From Actinomycetes bacterium (GTDB lineage Bacteria > Actinomycetota > Actinomycetes > Streptosporangiales > Streptosporangiaceae), in NCBI GenBank assembly GCA_021793235.1, contig JAJYTD010000003.1:1-64000 (forward strand): a stretch of DNA of 64,000 nt, read 5' to 3'. Each line of letters starts with the position of its first letter. Positions within the stretch are counted from its first letter, which is position 1. Below the pieces are notes generated by a model. It ran no database searches. It was not told where the DNA came from and saw nothing but the letters and a program-made list of their open reading frames with translations. Below, one piece after another: positions 18,136 through 27,524 of the stretch. Both the position numbers and the translations under genes were made by a program.

Positions 18136-18864
18136 ATGATGCCGTTGCGCGCTGGTGTGGCTCCTCCGGTGGATCCGTCGGCTGATTACGAAGGATTCAT
18201 CGGGTGGGTCCTCGGCCTGATGACCGATCTCGGGGAGATCGGTGTCGGTCTCGCCCTGCTCATCGAGACGTTCTTCCCGCCGATGCCCAGCGAGGCGGTA
18301 CTGCCGGGGGCGGGGTTCCTGGCCTATGAGGGGCAGATGAACCTGTGGTTGGCCATTCTGGCCGCCACGCTCGGTGCGCTGGTCGGCGGCTGGGGGTTCT
18401 ACTTCCTCGGTGCTCTGCTCGGGCGTGAACGCACCAAGTGGCTGGTGGAGAAGACGCCGCTGCTGGAGGTCGAGGACTTCTACAAGGCGGAGCGGTTCTT
18501 CGCCCGCTGGGGCGGCGTCGCCGTCCTCATTGGGCGCTGTGTTCCGTTGGTGCGCAGCTTCATCTCGATTCCGGCCGGTATCGAACGCATGTCGTTCTGG
18601 AAGTTCTCGGTCTACACGTTCGTCGGCAGCGCGGTGTGGAACTCGCTGTGGATCGGGCTCGGGTACGCCTTCGGCCCGGCGATCAAGCCGGTGCTGGAGC
18701 GGTGGAGCGGCATGCTGAGCACCATCGTCCTGGTCATCGTCGCATTGCTGGTGCTGTGGTTCGTGGTGGTGCGTGTCCGTAAGATCGTCCTGGCCGGACG
18801 CAGGCGGGCACAGGAGTCCGGCAACCGCGACAACCGGCAGAACAACTCTTCAATGCCCCATTGA
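18136..18864 (+). CDS. DedA-family membrane protein
   Basis: A 242-residue polytopic protein with the DedA/VTT fold: ETFFPPMPSEAVLPGAGFLA (re-entrant loop with the conserved Glu and Pro), LGALVGGWGFYFLGALLGRE, FFARWGGVAVLIGRCVPLVR with the conserved Arg, then ISIPAGIERMSFWKF and two C-terminal helices. DedA proteins act in membrane lipid homeostasis, some as undecaprenyl-phosphate flippases. ATG 18136 follows AAGGAAAG by 11 nt; ATG 18139 is equally possible. The C-terminus is hydrophilic. It lies 94 nt before proC. Confidence 0.9.
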   Translation: MMPLRAGVAPPVDPSADYEGFIGWVLGLMTDLGEIGVGLALLIETFFPPMPSEAVLPGAGFLAYEGQMNLWLAILAATLGALVGGWGFYFLGALLGRERTKWLVEKTPLLEVEDFYKAERFFARWGGVAVLIGRCVPLVRSFISIPAGIERMSFWKFSVYTFVGSAVWNSLWIGLGYAFGPAIKPVLERWSGMLSTIVLVIVALLVLWFVVVRVRKIVLAGRRRAQESGNRDNRQNNSSMPH

Positions 18865-18958
18865 GAGGCGGTGTGGCCGGGCAGAGGGCCGCTCGCTGCG
18901 GGCTGCGCGGCGCATTTCTCAATCCCGCTGATGCCGAACGGTTCGAAGGGCAAAGCAC

Positions 18959-19753
18959 ATGATCGCGATCATTGGCGGCGGCAAGATGGGCGAGGCGCTG
19001 CTCGCCGGGCTGCTGGGTACCGGGTACACCCCCGACGACGTGCTCGTCACCGAGCCGTTTCGGGAACGCGCGGAGGAGCTGCGGGCGCGTTACGGCGTCG
19101 GTATCGTCCCGGTAGCAGAAGCCGCGAAGCGTGCCCGGACGCTCGTCCTCGCGGTCAAGCCGCAGGACATGGTCGGCCTGGTGGACGGCCTGTCGCCGGA
19201 TCTGGAGCCCGACCGCCTGATCGTGTCGATCGCGGCCGGGATTCCCACATCCCTGTTGGAGAAGCATCTGGCGGGTGATGTGCCCGTTGTACGCGCGATG
19301 CCCAACACTCCCGCGCTGGTGGGCGAGGGCATGACCGCGATCACCGGCGGCCGGCACACCACCGAGGAGCAGCTCGACCACGCCGAGGCGCTGCTGAGCT
19401 CGGTCGGTGACGTCGTGCGGGTGCCGGAGCGGCACATGGACACGGTGACCGCCCTTTCCGGGAGCGGACCCGCCTACTTCTACTTCATCGTCGAGACGAT
19501 GATCGAGGCCGGAGTGGCGATGGGCATGGCACGTGCGGCCGCTGAGAAGCTGGTCAACCGGACGATCAGGGGCGCCGCGACGATGCTGAACGATTCGGGA
19601 GAGCACCCGGTCGTGCTGCGCGAGGCCGTGACCTCTCCCGGAGGGACGACAGCCGCCGCAGTGCGCGAGCTGGAGCGCCACGGTGTCCGGACCGCGTTCA
19701 CCGACGCCATCGAGGCCGCCCGCGATCGGAGCCGCGAGCTTTCCGAGGGGTGA
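18959..19753 (+). CDS. proC: Pyrroline-5-carboxylate reductase
   Basis: A 264-residue P5C reductase. The Rossmann loop IAIIGGGKMGEALLAG begins at residue 2; VLAVKPQDM and RAMPNTPALVGEGMTAI are NADPH and substrate contacts; LSGSGPAYFYFIVETMIEAG and SPGGTTAAAVRELE mark the C-terminal dimerisation and P5C site. It catalyses the last step of proline synthesis in the cytoplasm. Start ATG 18959 gives the canonical N-terminus. The acuC gene follows 92 nt later in the same direction. Confidence 0.96.
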   Translation: MIAIIGGGKMGEALLAGLLGTGYTPDDVLVTEPFRERAEELRARYGVGIVPVAEAAKRARTLVLAVKPQDMVGLVDGLSPDLEPDRLIVSIAAGIPTSLLEKHLAGDVPVVRAMPNTPALVGEGMTAITGGRHTTEEQLDHAEALLSSVGDVVRVPERHMDTVTALSGSGPAYFYFIVETMIEAGVAMGMARAAAEKLVNRTIRGAATMLNDSGEHPVVLREAVTSPGGTTAAAVRELERHGVRTAFTDAIEAARDRSRELSEG

Positions 19754-19845
19754 CCCCGGCCGCCTCCCGTTTCGCCGCCGTTGGCTAGTGTGTGGTGCAA
19801 GGTGTGACACACCGCACCGCACATGATCTCGGCGCAGGAGGGCGC

Positions 19846-21024
19846 ATGGGCTGCTCGCTTCACGTGGCATGGGACGACGGGCTGACGGCCTACAACTTCG
19901 GGCCGCAGCACCCGCTCGCACCGGTCCGTGTCGAGCTCACGATGGCCCTGTGCCGTGAGCTCGGTGTCTTCGACGCTCCGGGGGTGTCGTTCATCGGTGC
20001 CGAGCCGGCATCCGACGACCTGCTGAAACTCATCCACGATCCCGATTACATCGACGCCGTGAAACACGCGGGCACGACCCTGGAGCCGAACGATCCCTAC
20101 TGCTTGGGCACTCCGGACAACCCGGTGTTCCCCGATATGCACAATGCCGCCGCACTCGTCGCGGGGGCGTCCGTCGCGGCAGCGCGGGCGGTATGGAACG
20201 GCGAGACCGAACACGCCGCCAACATCGCGGGCGGCCTGCACCACGCCATGCCCAAGAACGCGTGGGGCTTCTGTGTCTACAACGACGCTGCGCTGGCCAT
20301 CGCCTGGCTACTGGAGCAGGGCGCGAAGCGCGTGGCCTACGTCGATGTCGACGTGCACCACGGCGACGGCGTGCAGACCATGTTCTATGACGACCCCCGC
20401 GTACTCACCATCAGCCTGCACGAATCCCCGTTGACGCTGTTCCCCGGAACCGGTCGTCCCAGCGAGTCCGGCGGCCCCTCTGCCGAGGGCTACTCGGTCA
20501 ACGTCGCCCTCCCCGCAGGCACCGGCGACTCCCGGTGGCTGCGGGCCTTCGATGCGGTCGTTCCGCCGCTGCTGCGCGAGTTCCAGCCGGAAGTGCTGGT
20601 CACCCAACAGGGTGCCGACACCCATGCGCTCGATCCGCTCGCCAACCTCACTCTCAGCGTCGACGGACAGCGCAGGACCTACGCGGCACTGCACCGCCTG
20701 GCGCAGGAGAGCGCGGGAGGCCGGTGGGTGGTCCTCGGCGGCGGCGGATACGAGCTCGTCCAGGTCGTCCCGCGGGCGTGGACGCACCTGCTGGCACATG
20801 TCGCCGGGGCAGAGATCGATCCGGATACGGAGACGCCGGATACCTGGCGCCGGTTCGTGCGGGACCGCACCGGCGATACCGCGCCGCTGTACATGACGGA
20901 TGGGCGCACCCCGGAGTTCACTCCGTTCGAGAACGGGTTCGACCCCGATGACCCGGTGGACCAGGCCATCCAGGCCACCCGGCGCGCGGTGTTCCCTAGT
21001 CACGGAATGGACCCGAGTCTTTAA
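19846..21024 (+). CDS. acuC: AcuC-type histone deacetylase superfamily protein
   Basis: A 392-residue arginase/deacetylase-fold protein. The His pair of the charge relay is in GGLHHAMP (near residue 130), the zinc ligands Asp and His in DVDVHHGDG (near 167), and the third ligand in QGADTHALDPLANL; GGGGYELVQVVPRAW follows. AcuC deacetylates acetyl-CoA synthetase and other lysine-acetylated proteins. ATG 19846 has AGGAGG (19836-19841) four bases upstream. It stands with proC and the phosphatase-like gene, a grouping also seen in Streptomyces. Confidence 0.93.
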   Translation: MGCSLHVAWDDGLTAYNFGPQHPLAPVRVELTMALCRELGVFDAPGVSFIGAEPASDDLLKLIHDPDYIDAVKHAGTTLEPNDPYCLGTPDNPVFPDMHNAAALVAGASVAAARAVWNGETEHAANIAGGLHHAMPKNAWGFCVYNDAALAIAWLLEQGAKRVAYVDVDVHHGDGVQTMFYDDPRVLTISLHESPLTLFPGTGRPSESGGPSAEGYSVNVALPAGTGDSRWLRAFDAVVPPLLREFQPEVLVTQQGADTHALDPLANLTLSVDGQRRTYAALHRLAQESAGGRWVVLGGGGYELVQVVPRAWTHLLAHVAGAEIDPDTETPDTWRRFVRDRTGDTAPLYMTDGRTPEFTPFENGFDPDDPVDQAIQATRRAVFPSHGMDPSL

Positions 21025-21027
21025 CGG

Positions 21028-21045
21028 CGGAATCTCCCGATTCCG
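21028..21045 (+). terminator. Short hairpin after acuC
   Basis: CGGAATC (21028-21034), loop TCCC, GATTCCG (21039-21045), starting four bases after the acuC stop. No T-tract. Confidence 0.4.
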
Positions 21046-21068
21046 GAGAGCACCACAGGTGTCTAGAG

Positions 21069-21095
21069 TTGAATCCGTATTGAATACGGTATGAC
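21069..21095 (+). promoter_or_regulatory. Candidate promoter with palindromic operator
   Basis: TTGAAT (21069-21074) and TATGAC (21090-21095) resemble -35 and -10 elements. The 15-base spacer between them is exactly the palindrome CCGTATT-G-AATACGG (21075-21089). A dyad filling the spacer is the layout bound by MerR-type activators or by spacer-binding repressors. It lies 79 nt before the phosphatase-like gene. Confidence 0.5.
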
Positions 21096-21173
21096 GACGC
21101 CCTCGATGGTGATCGGCTCATCTGTCGCGGACTCACCGGATCGCCGGATCCGGAGTGGAAAGGGGGACCGTTG

Positions 21174-21971
21174 GTGAAGCCGCCTTCACGCGCGGAGCTC
21201 ATCGCCCACTTGGTACGTACCGGAATCGCCGGGCACGTTGACACGCCCCGGCAGAACAACCTCAAGCATTACCGGCGGCTGTGCCACAAGGACCCCTATT
21301 ACCAGCTCGGGCTCACGTTCGCGCATGAGTGGTCGTTCGCCGAGGTGCTCGCGCTGATGTCGAAGCGTTGCGGTGTGGTCGCCGACGAGTCTTATTCGTG
21401 GGGTATCGACACCATCGACCCCGACCGTACCGTGGATGCTCTGGAAGTCGTGGCCGAACGCCTGTCCGAGGCCGCCCGCAGACAGGAGCGGGTGATGTTC
21501 GCGACCGGGCACCCGAACAACCTGCACGCGGTCTACCTGGACTGGAAGGGCGCGCTGGAAGCGCGGGGCTGCGAGGTCGTGACCGCGGCAGCGGGATACT
21601 CCTATGAGGTGACGACCGAACTCCCGCCCAATCGGCGGGTGCTGGTCTGGCGCGACGGGGTCGGCATGGTCGTGGACGGCCGTGTTCCACGGCACAGCCA
21701 CCATCCCTTCGCCATGCGGGCCGCCCTCAACGATCTCACCGACCGCGGTGAGCCGTGGCCGCAGCTGGTCATCGCCGATCATGGGTTCGCAGGCGCCGCT
21801 GGGGAGGCGGGGGTTCCCACGCTCGGGTTCGCCGATTGCAACGATCCCGCGCTCTTCCTCGCCGAACACGAAGGGAAACTGCACGTCACGGTCCCCTTGG
21901 ACGACGGATACACACCGGAGGAGTACCGGCCGATGTCGGAATACGTGCTTTCGCGCGCCGGCTTGCGGTGA
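21174..21971 (+). CDS. Conserved actinobacterial protein, annotated elsewhere as phosphatase
   Basis: A 265-residue cytoplasmic protein. Visible conserved blocks are RQNNLKHYRRLCHKDPYYQL, GIDTIDPDRTVDAL, MFATGHPNNLHAVYLDW, VPRHSHHPFAMRAAL and LVIADHGFAGAAG. Streptomyces homologues, also next to acuC and an excisionase-like HTH gene, are labelled phosphatase, but no classical phosphatase motif is clear here, so the function is uncertain. The His- and Asp-rich blocks suggest a metal site. GTG 21174 follows AAAGGGGG (21159-21166) by seven bases; TTG 21171 is less likely. Confidence 0.7.
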   Translation: MKPPSRAELIAHLVRTGIAGHVDTPRQNNLKHYRRLCHKDPYYQLGLTFAHEWSFAEVLALMSKRCGVVADESYSWGIDTIDPDRTVDALEVVAERLSEAARRQERVMFATGHPNNLHAVYLDWKGALEARGCEVVTAAAGYSYEVTTELPPNRRVLVWRDGVGMVVDGRVPRHSHHPFAMRAALNDLTDRGEPWPQLVIADHGFAGAAGEAGVPTLGFADCNDPALFLAEHEGKLHVTVPLDDGYTPEEYRPMSEYVLSRAGLR

Positions 21972-22242
21972 GGTTCGGCCGGAGCGGCCCGTTTATACCC
22001 ACCCCCTAAACCTCAGGCTTCCCGCGGCCCTCATGTAGCTGCACGGATAGCAAAACCGACCTTTTAATGCCGTGGTCCCGGACCTACTCTGAAAGCGGAC
22101 GTGTCAGCAGTTACCGAAGAACACGCCGGCGCGGCGATGGGAGGGATCGGTGCGAGTGTCCGTCTCGATACCCCCGGGCGGCGCGCCGGATGAAAAAGGC
22201 AGGGACATCTACGCTCACGTCCGGAAGTGAGGACGTCGGAAG

Positions 22243-22446
22243 ATGAACGGGAGTAAGGCTCCTCTGGAAGAAGTCAGGTTCCTGACCGTGGCCGAAGTCG
22301 CCGCGATCATGCGCGTCTCCAAGATGACCGTCTACAGAATGGTTCACTCCGGTGTGCTTCCCGCGATCCGCGTGGGCCGCTCCTACCGGGTGCCAGAACG
22401 CGCCGTGCACGACTACCTCCGCGAGGCGTTCGTCGAGGCCGGTTGA
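22243..22446 (+). CDS. Excisionase/MerR-type small helix-turn-helix protein
   Basis: A 67-residue winged-HTH protein: FLTVAEVAAIMRVSKMTVYR, then MVHSGVLPAIRVGRSYRVPE and a short C-terminal helix. This is the Xis/BldC-like fold. Nearly identical small proteins stand beside the phosphatase-like gene in other actinobacteria, so it is a resident regulator rather than a phage excisionase (inference from context). ATG 22243; the preceding GGAAG (22238-22242) is very close, so the exact start is slightly uncertain. The ribosomal protein bS22 gene sometimes found downstream was not seen. Confidence 0.85.
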   Translation: MNGSKAPLEEVRFLTVAEVAAIMRVSKMTVYRMVHSGVLPAIRVGRSYRVPERAVHDYLREAFVEAG

Positions 22447-22678
22447 GAAACGGCGCATCACCCGACGGGGCGGTGCCGCCCATCGCCCCTCCGGGTGCGA
22501 CAGTCCGCTGCGCCACCGCCGGGGTCCGCGGCACCGCTGCTCCCGGTGGGGCTGCGCAGCGGCCGCACCGCTGAACCTCCGGTGACCCGGGGTACCGAGG
22601 AAAGCGGCAGGGCATCTACTACACTTTGTCGTCGATGACACTGTGTCTGCCTCACCTCCTTCTTTGAGGACCCCAGCG

Positions 22679-23344
22679 ATGCCCTGCAACAGAACCGGCG
22701 CCCGTCCGTGCCCACCGCACGTGCGCGTCGCGGCCGCGCTGACCGCCCTGGCGACCCTTACCGCCGGATGCGCCGGCGGATTGGAAACCGAATCCGGCGG
22801 TTCCGACGACCGCTATATCGAGGGGGACGGATCCAGCACCTCCTTTGCTGCGGCCGAGCGCGAACCCGCTCCCGAGGTCTCCGGGGAGACACTCGACGGC
22901 GAGGACCTGAGCCTGGCCGACTACCGGGGCGAGGTCCTCGTGGTCAACTTCTGGGCGAGCTGGTGCGGTCCCTGCCGTGCCGAGACTCCTGTTCTCAATG
23001 AGGTCCACGGCGAGTACCAGGACGAAGGGCTGGCGCTCCTCGGCGTCAACATCAAGGACAGCGAGACCGCGGCCAAAGCGTTCGAGAAGAAGCAGGAGAT
23101 CGGCTACCCGAGCCTGTACGACCAGCCCGGCGAGGTGCCCCAGGCGTTCCGGGACACCGTGCCCCCCGCCGCGATCCCCAGCACTCTGGTGATCGACCGC
23201 GACGGCCGCATCGCCGCCCGGGTCATCGGCGAGACCTCCTACAACCAACTGACAGGACTCGTCGAGGACGTGCTCGCCGAAGGCGGCGAGGACCATCAGG
23301 CCGAAGGGGACAGCGGCGACGGCGAAGATACGGACCGGGAATGA
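22679..23344 (+). CDS. resA: ResA/TlpA-like thiol-disulfide lipoprotein
   Basis: A 221-residue exported thioredoxin. The signal sequence ends in lipobox LTAGC; the thioredoxin fold contains [20 protein letters not shown] with the CGPC active site near residues 96-99, and the cis-Pro loop at [12 protein letters not shown]. It keeps apocytochrome c haem-binding Cys reduced outside the membrane. ATG 22679 has GAGGA eight bases upstream; an earlier GTG at 22643 would spoil the signal peptide. Its stop overlaps the ccdA start (ATGA), so the four-gene operon is translationally coupled. Confidence 0.93.
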   Translation: MPCNRTGARPCPPHVRVAAALTALATLTAGCAGGLETESGGSDDRYIEGDGSSTSFAAAEREPAPEVSGETLDGEDLSLADYRGEVLVVNFWASWCGPCRAETPVLNEVHGEYQDEGLALLGVNIKDSETAAKAFEKKQEIGYPSLYDQPGEVPQAFRDTVPPAAIPSTLVIDRDGRIAARVIGETSYNQLTGLVEDVLAEGGEDHQAEGDSGDGEDTDRE

Positions 23345-24150
23345 TCGCCGAAACAGTCCTGCACGGCTCCCTCCTTCTCGCGGTCCCGCTCGCGTTCGCG
23401 GCCGGGCTGGTCTCCTTCCTCTCGCCCTGTGTCCTGCCCCTGGTGCCCGGATATCTCTCCTATGTGACCGGGATGAGCGGCGCCGACATCGCTGCGCGGC
23501 GCCGTGCAGCGGCTGCGCAGGAGGGCGAGGGGAACGCGGCCGTACTAACGGTCGATGAGGAACTGGCCGGGCGGCGCTGGACCATGCTCGCCGGAAGCCT
23601 GCTCTTCATCGCGGGCTTCACCGCCGTGTTCGTCGCGGTGGGGGTCTTCATGGGCGGGATCGGCGGCCTGCTGCTGGACCACGCTGAGACCATCACCCGG
23701 GTCCTGGGCGGACTGACCATCCTGTTGGGCCTGGCGTTCATGGGCGTCATCCCGGGATTCGCCCGGGAGTTTCGAATCCACCGCCTCCCGGGAGCCGGGC
23801 TGGCCGGAGCCCCTCTGCTCGGAGTGCTGTTCGGGCTGGGCTGGACACCGTGTATCGGGCCGACCCTGGCCGCTGTGCAGACCCTCGCCTTCACCGAAGG
23901 CAGCGCGGGCCGCGGCGCGGTGCTGTCGCTGTTCTACTGCGCAGGCCTCGGCCTTCCGTTCATCGCGGCCTCCCTGCTCTACCGCCGTGCCTTGGACACC
24001 TTCGACCGGATCAAACGCCATTACCGCGCCATCACCGTGGCCGGGGGTGCGATGCTCGTTGCCATCGGTCTGCTCTTGGTCACCGGCATCTGGACCGACA
24101 TCACAGCCGTCATGCAGCGGTGGGTGTCCGACTACACGACGGTGATATGA
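23341..24150 (+). CDS. ccdA: Cytochrome c biogenesis protein CcdA
   Basis: A 269-residue polytopic protein of the DsbD/CcdA family with six membrane helices. The two redox Cys lie in [20 protein letters not shown] (helix 1) and [19 protein letters not shown] (helix 4). It carries reducing equivalents from cytoplasmic thioredoxin across the membrane to ResA. A long charged cytoplasmic loop ([13 protein letters not shown] and onward) follows helix 1. It overlaps resA upstream and resB downstream by ATGA. Confidence 0.95.
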   Translation: MIAETVLHGSLLLAVPLAFAAGLVSFLSPCVLPLVPGYLSYVTGMSGADIAARRRAAAAQEGEGNAAVLTVDEELAGRRWTMLAGSLLFIAGFTAVFVAVGVFMGGIGGLLLDHAETITRVLGGLTILLGLAFMGVIPGFAREFRIHRLPGAGLAGAPLLGVLFGLGWTPCIGPTLAAVQTLAFTEGSAGRGAVLSLFYCAGLGLPFIAASLLYRRALDTFDRIKRHYRAITVAGGAMLVAIGLLLVTGIWTDITAVMQRWVSDYTTVI

Positions 24151-25760
24151 CCATGCTTCCTACCACGACCGGCGGAAAGGACAGCACTTCCGGGGGGTCG
24201 GGAGAGTCCGGCGGCGCGGAGCCGACCGTCGCCTCCCTGTCCGCGCTCGGTTGGGCGCGCTGGGTGTGGCGGGTCCTCACCTCGATGCGCACGGCCCTGA
24301 TCCTGCTGTTCCTGCTGGCTGTGGGAGCCATCCCCGGGTCGGTGCTGCCGCAGCGGAGAGTCAGCACCGAACAGGTGCAGAACTATTTCCTGGACCATCC
24401 CGACACCGCACCGTGGCTGGACCGGCTGTACCTGTTCGACGTGTACTCGTCCCCGTGGTACGCGGCGATCTACCTGCTGCTGTTCGTCTCCCTCACCGGC
24501 TGCGTCGTTCCCCGTGCCGCGGCCCACTACCGCGCGATGCGGGCACGGCCGCCCAGGACACCGCGCCACTTGAGCCGGATGCCCTACTCGGCCCGGTTCA
24601 CCACCAGTGCGGCCCCGGAGGCGGTGCTGGCCCAGGCGCGCACGCTCCTCAAGGGATACCGCACCGAAGCCGACACCGACGCAGTGTCGGCGGAGACCGG
24701 ATACCTGCGCGAGACCGGCAACGTGGTCTTCCACTTCGCTCTCCTCGCTCTGCTCATCGCCCTGGGCGCGGGCGCGTTCCTGGGGTATCGCGGCAACATG
24801 CTGGTGGTCGAGGGCGACGGATTCGCGAACACCCTGCCCTCCTACGACACCTTCTTCCCCGGCCATGCCGTGGATGAAGGCGACCTGCAGCCGTTCTCGT
24901 TCACCGTGGAGGATTTCCGGGCGAGCTACATCGACGAGGGCGACCTGTCCGGCCAAGCCGACTCCTATTCGGCCGACCTCACCTACAAGGCCGCGCCCGA
25001 GGCCGACGAGCAGACCCACGAATTGGCGGTCAACCATCCGCTGTCGGTCGATGGAGCGCAGGTGTACCTGCTCGGCCACGGCTACGCGCCCGAGTTCCAG
25101 GTCGCCGACGCCAACGGCGACGTGGTGTTCGACCAGCCCGTGCCGTTCATCGCGCGGGAGGAGGCCACCTTCACCTCCGACGGAGTGGTGAAGGTGCCCG
25201 ACGCGTCCCCGGAACAGCTCGGCTTCTCCGCGGTGTTCCTGCCTTCGGCGACCGAAGGAGCAGATGGCGAGCTGGTGTCCGACTTCCCCGACGCGCGCGA
25301 TCCCGTCGTCACGCTTACGGCCTACACGGGCGACCTGGGTATGGACAGCGGCCGGTCGCAGTCGGTGTACCAGCTCGACACTGGGGATATGGCGGAGGTC
25401 GGCGACTCCCCGCAGTTGTCGCCCGGTGATTCGTGGGAGCTGCCGGACGGGGCCGGGACCATCACCTTCACCGGCTATAGCGAATACATCAGCATGCAGG
25501 TCAACAGCGACCCGGCGCGGCTTCCGGCGCTGCTCGCCGCGTCCGCCGCCGTCCTCGGCCTCCTCGCCACCCTGCTCGTCCGGCCGCGTCGAGTGTGGGT
25601 CCGAGCGAAGACGCAGGACGACGGGCGTACGGTGGTCGAAGTGGCAGGCCTGGTCAAGACCGAAGGAGCCGGGGCGACCACCGAGTTCCACCGGCTCGCC
25701 ATGACACTCAGAGACCGATTGCGGGACAGGCCCGCGACCGACACAGGGACAAAGGAGTAG
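24147..25760 (+). CDS. resB: Cytochrome c biogenesis protein ResB
   Basis: A 537-residue ResB/Ccs1. Membrane helices near residues 37-57 ([20 protein letters not shown]), 100-120 and 175-195 and one near the C-terminus ([20 protein letters not shown]) enclose a large extracytoplasmic domain. [20 protein letters not shown] and [16 protein letters not shown] are typical. With CcsB it forms the system II haem transporter and cytochrome c synthase. ATG 24147 overlaps the ccdA stop (ATGA); ATG 24153 is the alternative. Codons before 24147 lie within ccdA. Confidence 0.94.
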   Translation: MTMLPTTTGGKDSTSGGSGESGGAEPTVASLSALGWARWVWRVLTSMRTALILLFLLAVGAIPGSVLPQRRVSTEQVQNYFLDHPDTAPWLDRLYLFDVYSSPWYAAIYLLLFVSLTGCVVPRAAAHYRAMRARPPRTPRHLSRMPYSARFTTSAAPEAVLAQARTLLKGYRTEADTDAVSAETGYLRETGNVVFHFALLALLIALGAGAFLGYRGNMLVVEGDGFANTLPSYDTFFPGHAVDEGDLQPFSFTVEDFRASYIDEGDLSGQADSYSADLTYKAAPEADEQTHELAVNHPLSVDGAQVYLLGHGYAPEFQVADANGDVVFDQPVPFIAREEATFTSDGVVKVPDASPEQLGFSAVFLPSATEGADGELVSDFPDARDPVVTLTAYTGDLGMDSGRSQSVYQLDTGDMAEVGDSPQLSPGDSWELPDGAGTITFTGYSEYISMQVNSDPARLPALLAASAAVLGLLATLLVRPRRVWVRAKTQDDGRTVVEVAGLVKTEGAGATTEFHRLAMTLRDRLRDRPATDTGTKE

Positions 25761-25763
25761 CCG

Positions 25764-26873
25764 GTGGAGCATGTGCTCGCCGCTGATGCGGCGGTCGATC
25801 AGAATCTGGCATCGATCAGCGACGGGTTGATCATCGCCATGATCGTCGCGTACGCGATCGCTCTGTTCCTCTTCGCCATCGAGGCGGCCTACGGGCGCCG
25901 GGAGAAGTTGAAGGCTGACCGGTTGGTGCCGGTCGCCGCGACCGCCGAAAGCGTGCCGGAGACCGCGGACACGGCAGCAGCCGCGGATGTCCCGGTCGGG
26001 GCCGCTGACGGCGCCTCCACCGGCGGGTACTCCGCCCACAGCAGCACCCGTATCGATCTCGATGATCCAGACGATGATCTGACGGTCAGTGTCCGGTACC
26101 GAGAACCCGAAGCCCGGGCGTCGCGGCACGTCCTGGGAGCGGTGGCACTGGGTGTCACAATTGTGGCGTTCGTGTTGAACATCGCGCAGATCACCACGCG
26201 CGGTATCGCGGCCGACCGCTGGCCGTGGGGGAACATGTTCGAGTTCGTGGTCGCGATCTGCCTGTGCGCCGTGGCCGCGTTCCTGTTCGCCGCCATCCGC
26301 TACCAGGCGCGCTACCTCGGGACGTTCGTGCTGGTGCCGGTGGTGCTGCTGCTCGGTATCGCGGCGAAGTGGCTCTACAGCGAGGCCGGCCCGGTGATCC
26401 CGGCACTGCATTCGTACTGGATTGCGATCCATGTCTCCGCGGCGATCATCGCCACGGGCGGGTTCATCGTCTCGGGCTCGGCCGGGATCACCTATCTGGT
26501 CGCCCACCGCACCGAACTCAAGCGCGCTGCGGGAGAGACGGTCGCCGGTATCGCCGCCAAACTGCCCAGCTCCGCACTGCTGGACCGGGTCTCGCACCGC
26601 TTCATCGTCTTCGCTTTCCCGCTGTGGACGTTCGCCATCATCGCGGGGGCGGTCTGGGCCGACGAGGCCTGGGGACGTTTCTGGGGTTGGGACCCCAAGG
26701 AGGTCTGGTCCTTCATCACCTGGGTGGTCTACGCCGCCTACCTGCACGCCCGCGCCACCGCCGGATGGAAGGGCACCAAGACGACCTGGATCGGCCTGGT
26801 GGGCCTGGCCTGCCTGCTGTTCAACTTCTTCGGCGTGAACTACCTCTTCAGCGGCCTGCACAGTTACGCTTGA
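25764..26873 (+). CDS. ccsB: Cytochrome c biogenesis protein CcsB (ResC/CcsA)
   Basis: A 369-residue membrane protein with eight or so helices. The haem-binding WWD motif is WGRFWGWDPKEVWSFITW near residues 302-319, flanked by conserved His in SYWIAIHVSAAI and YAAYLHARAT. It exports haem and, with ResB, attaches it to apocytochromes for the bc and cytochrome oxidase branch. A disordered acidic Ala/Thr-rich insert (about residues 55-110) lies after the first helix, as in other actinobacteria. It begins three bases after the resB stop with GTG 25764. Confidence 0.95.
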   Translation: MEHVLAADAAVDQNLASISDGLIIAMIVAYAIALFLFAIEAAYGRREKLKADRLVPVAATAESVPETADTAAAADVPVGAADGASTGGYSAHSSTRIDLDDPDDDLTVSVRYREPEARASRHVLGAVALGVTIVAFVLNIAQITTRGIAADRWPWGNMFEFVVAICLCAVAAFLFAAIRYQARYLGTFVLVPVVLLLGIAAKWLYSEAGPVIPALHSYWIAIHVSAAIIATGGFIVSGSAGITYLVAHRTELKRAAGETVAGIAAKLPSSALLDRVSHRFIVFAFPLWTFAIIAGAVWADEAWGRFWGWDPKEVWSFITWVVYAAYLHARATAGWKGTKTTWIGLVGLACLLFNFFGVNYLFSGLHSYA

Positions 26874-26990
26874 GCGGCCGTGCCGGGCGGTTCGCCGCTG
26901 AATACGTTTTCGCGGCTTCTCGGCCTAACGCCTCGCGAAAAGCGGTTCTCCTGGTGAGTAATGGCTCGGCTGCGGCCAAATCCCAATACG

Positions 26991-27022
26991 CGTGGGGCCA
27001 TCCGGATCCGGGTGGCCCCACG
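26991..27022. terminator. Bidirectional terminator between ccsB and PLDc_N gene
   Basis: Perfect 10-bp stem CGTGGGGCCA (26991-27000) / TGGCCCCACG (27013-27022) with a further CCGG/CCGG pair inside the loop, in the gap where the two genes converge. AAAAA at 27028-27032 gives a T-run for the minus-strand transcript upstream of the stem only. Confidence 0.8.
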
Positions 27023-27036
27023 GGCGTAAAAAGGTG

Positions 27037-27387
27037 TCAGTCTTCCGGGTTGATGCGTTTGTTCAAGCGGCGCAGGAACTCCGGGTCGTCGTCTGGGCCG
27101 AGCGGGCGGCTGTTTCCCGATGATTTCTCGAAATCGGCGGGGTCAAGCTGATCGATAGGCGTTTCCTGGGCTAAGGGCGCCGTGTGCTTCTCGGGAGCGG
27201 GCGACCGAGGGCGGCCGAGGAAGAGCCACAGGAGTGGACCGACCGGTGTGAAAAGCACGATGATGATCAGCCAGAGGATCTTGGGCAGGTTGCGTGCTTC
27301 CCCGGCGGGAGTGGTGAGCGCATCGAAGAACGCGTACACCCAGAGCACGATCGAGAACAGTGTGATAAGGCCAGCGAGCCACCCCAT
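27037..27387 (-). CDS. PLDc_N domain small membrane protein
   Basis: A 116-residue protein with two membrane helices (LAGLITLFSIVLWVYAFFDA and LPKILWLIIIVLFTPVGPLL) ending in LWLFLGRPR, the phospholipase D nuclease N-terminal (PLDc_N) domain without any catalytic HKD part. The C-terminal third is charged and probably disordered. Stand-alone PLDc_N proteins are common in actinobacteria and have no known function. ATG 27387. It converges on the ccs operon. Confidence 0.85.
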   Translation of the reverse strand: MGWLAGLITLFSIVLWVYAFFDALTTPAGEARNLPKILWLIIIVLFTPVGPLLWLFLGRPRSPAPEKHTAPLAQETPIDQLDPADFEKSSGNSRPLGPDDDPEFLRRLNKRINPED

Positions 27388-27491
27388 GCCTCCAGCTTAT
27401 CCGTGTTCGGAACTTCCCGCGCGGGGTAGGGGATATCGACTGGCCGATGCGGCGGGTGGGCGGCGGGTGGTCTGTCTGTGACTTCGGCATC

Positions 27492-27524
27492 CTCCCGGGC
27501 CGGAAGGCCCGGGAGTCCCTTTTT
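27492..27524 (+). terminator. Orphan plus-strand intrinsic terminator in a gene-free interval
   Basis: Perfect 10-bp stem CTCCCGGGCC (27492-27501), loop GGAA, GGCCCGGGAG (27506-27515), then TCCCTTTTT. It lies in the 370-base stretch between the PLDc_N gene and bldC, both on the minus strand. No plus-strand gene precedes it. The stem could also stop bldC transcripts, though the T-run favours the plus strand. Otherwise the interval shows no gene. Confidence 0.75.

Noticed and set aside
22447-22678. Gene for the tiny ribosomal protein bS22 expected after the small HTH gene
   Set aside because: No Lys/Arg-rich 30-codon frame is present; the interval reads as non-coding.
24132-26861. 909-codon open frame antisense to resB-ccsB
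   Set aside because: Composition is rich in Arg, Gly, Asp and His as expected for the mirror frame of GC-rich genes, and the sense genes have strong family motifs.
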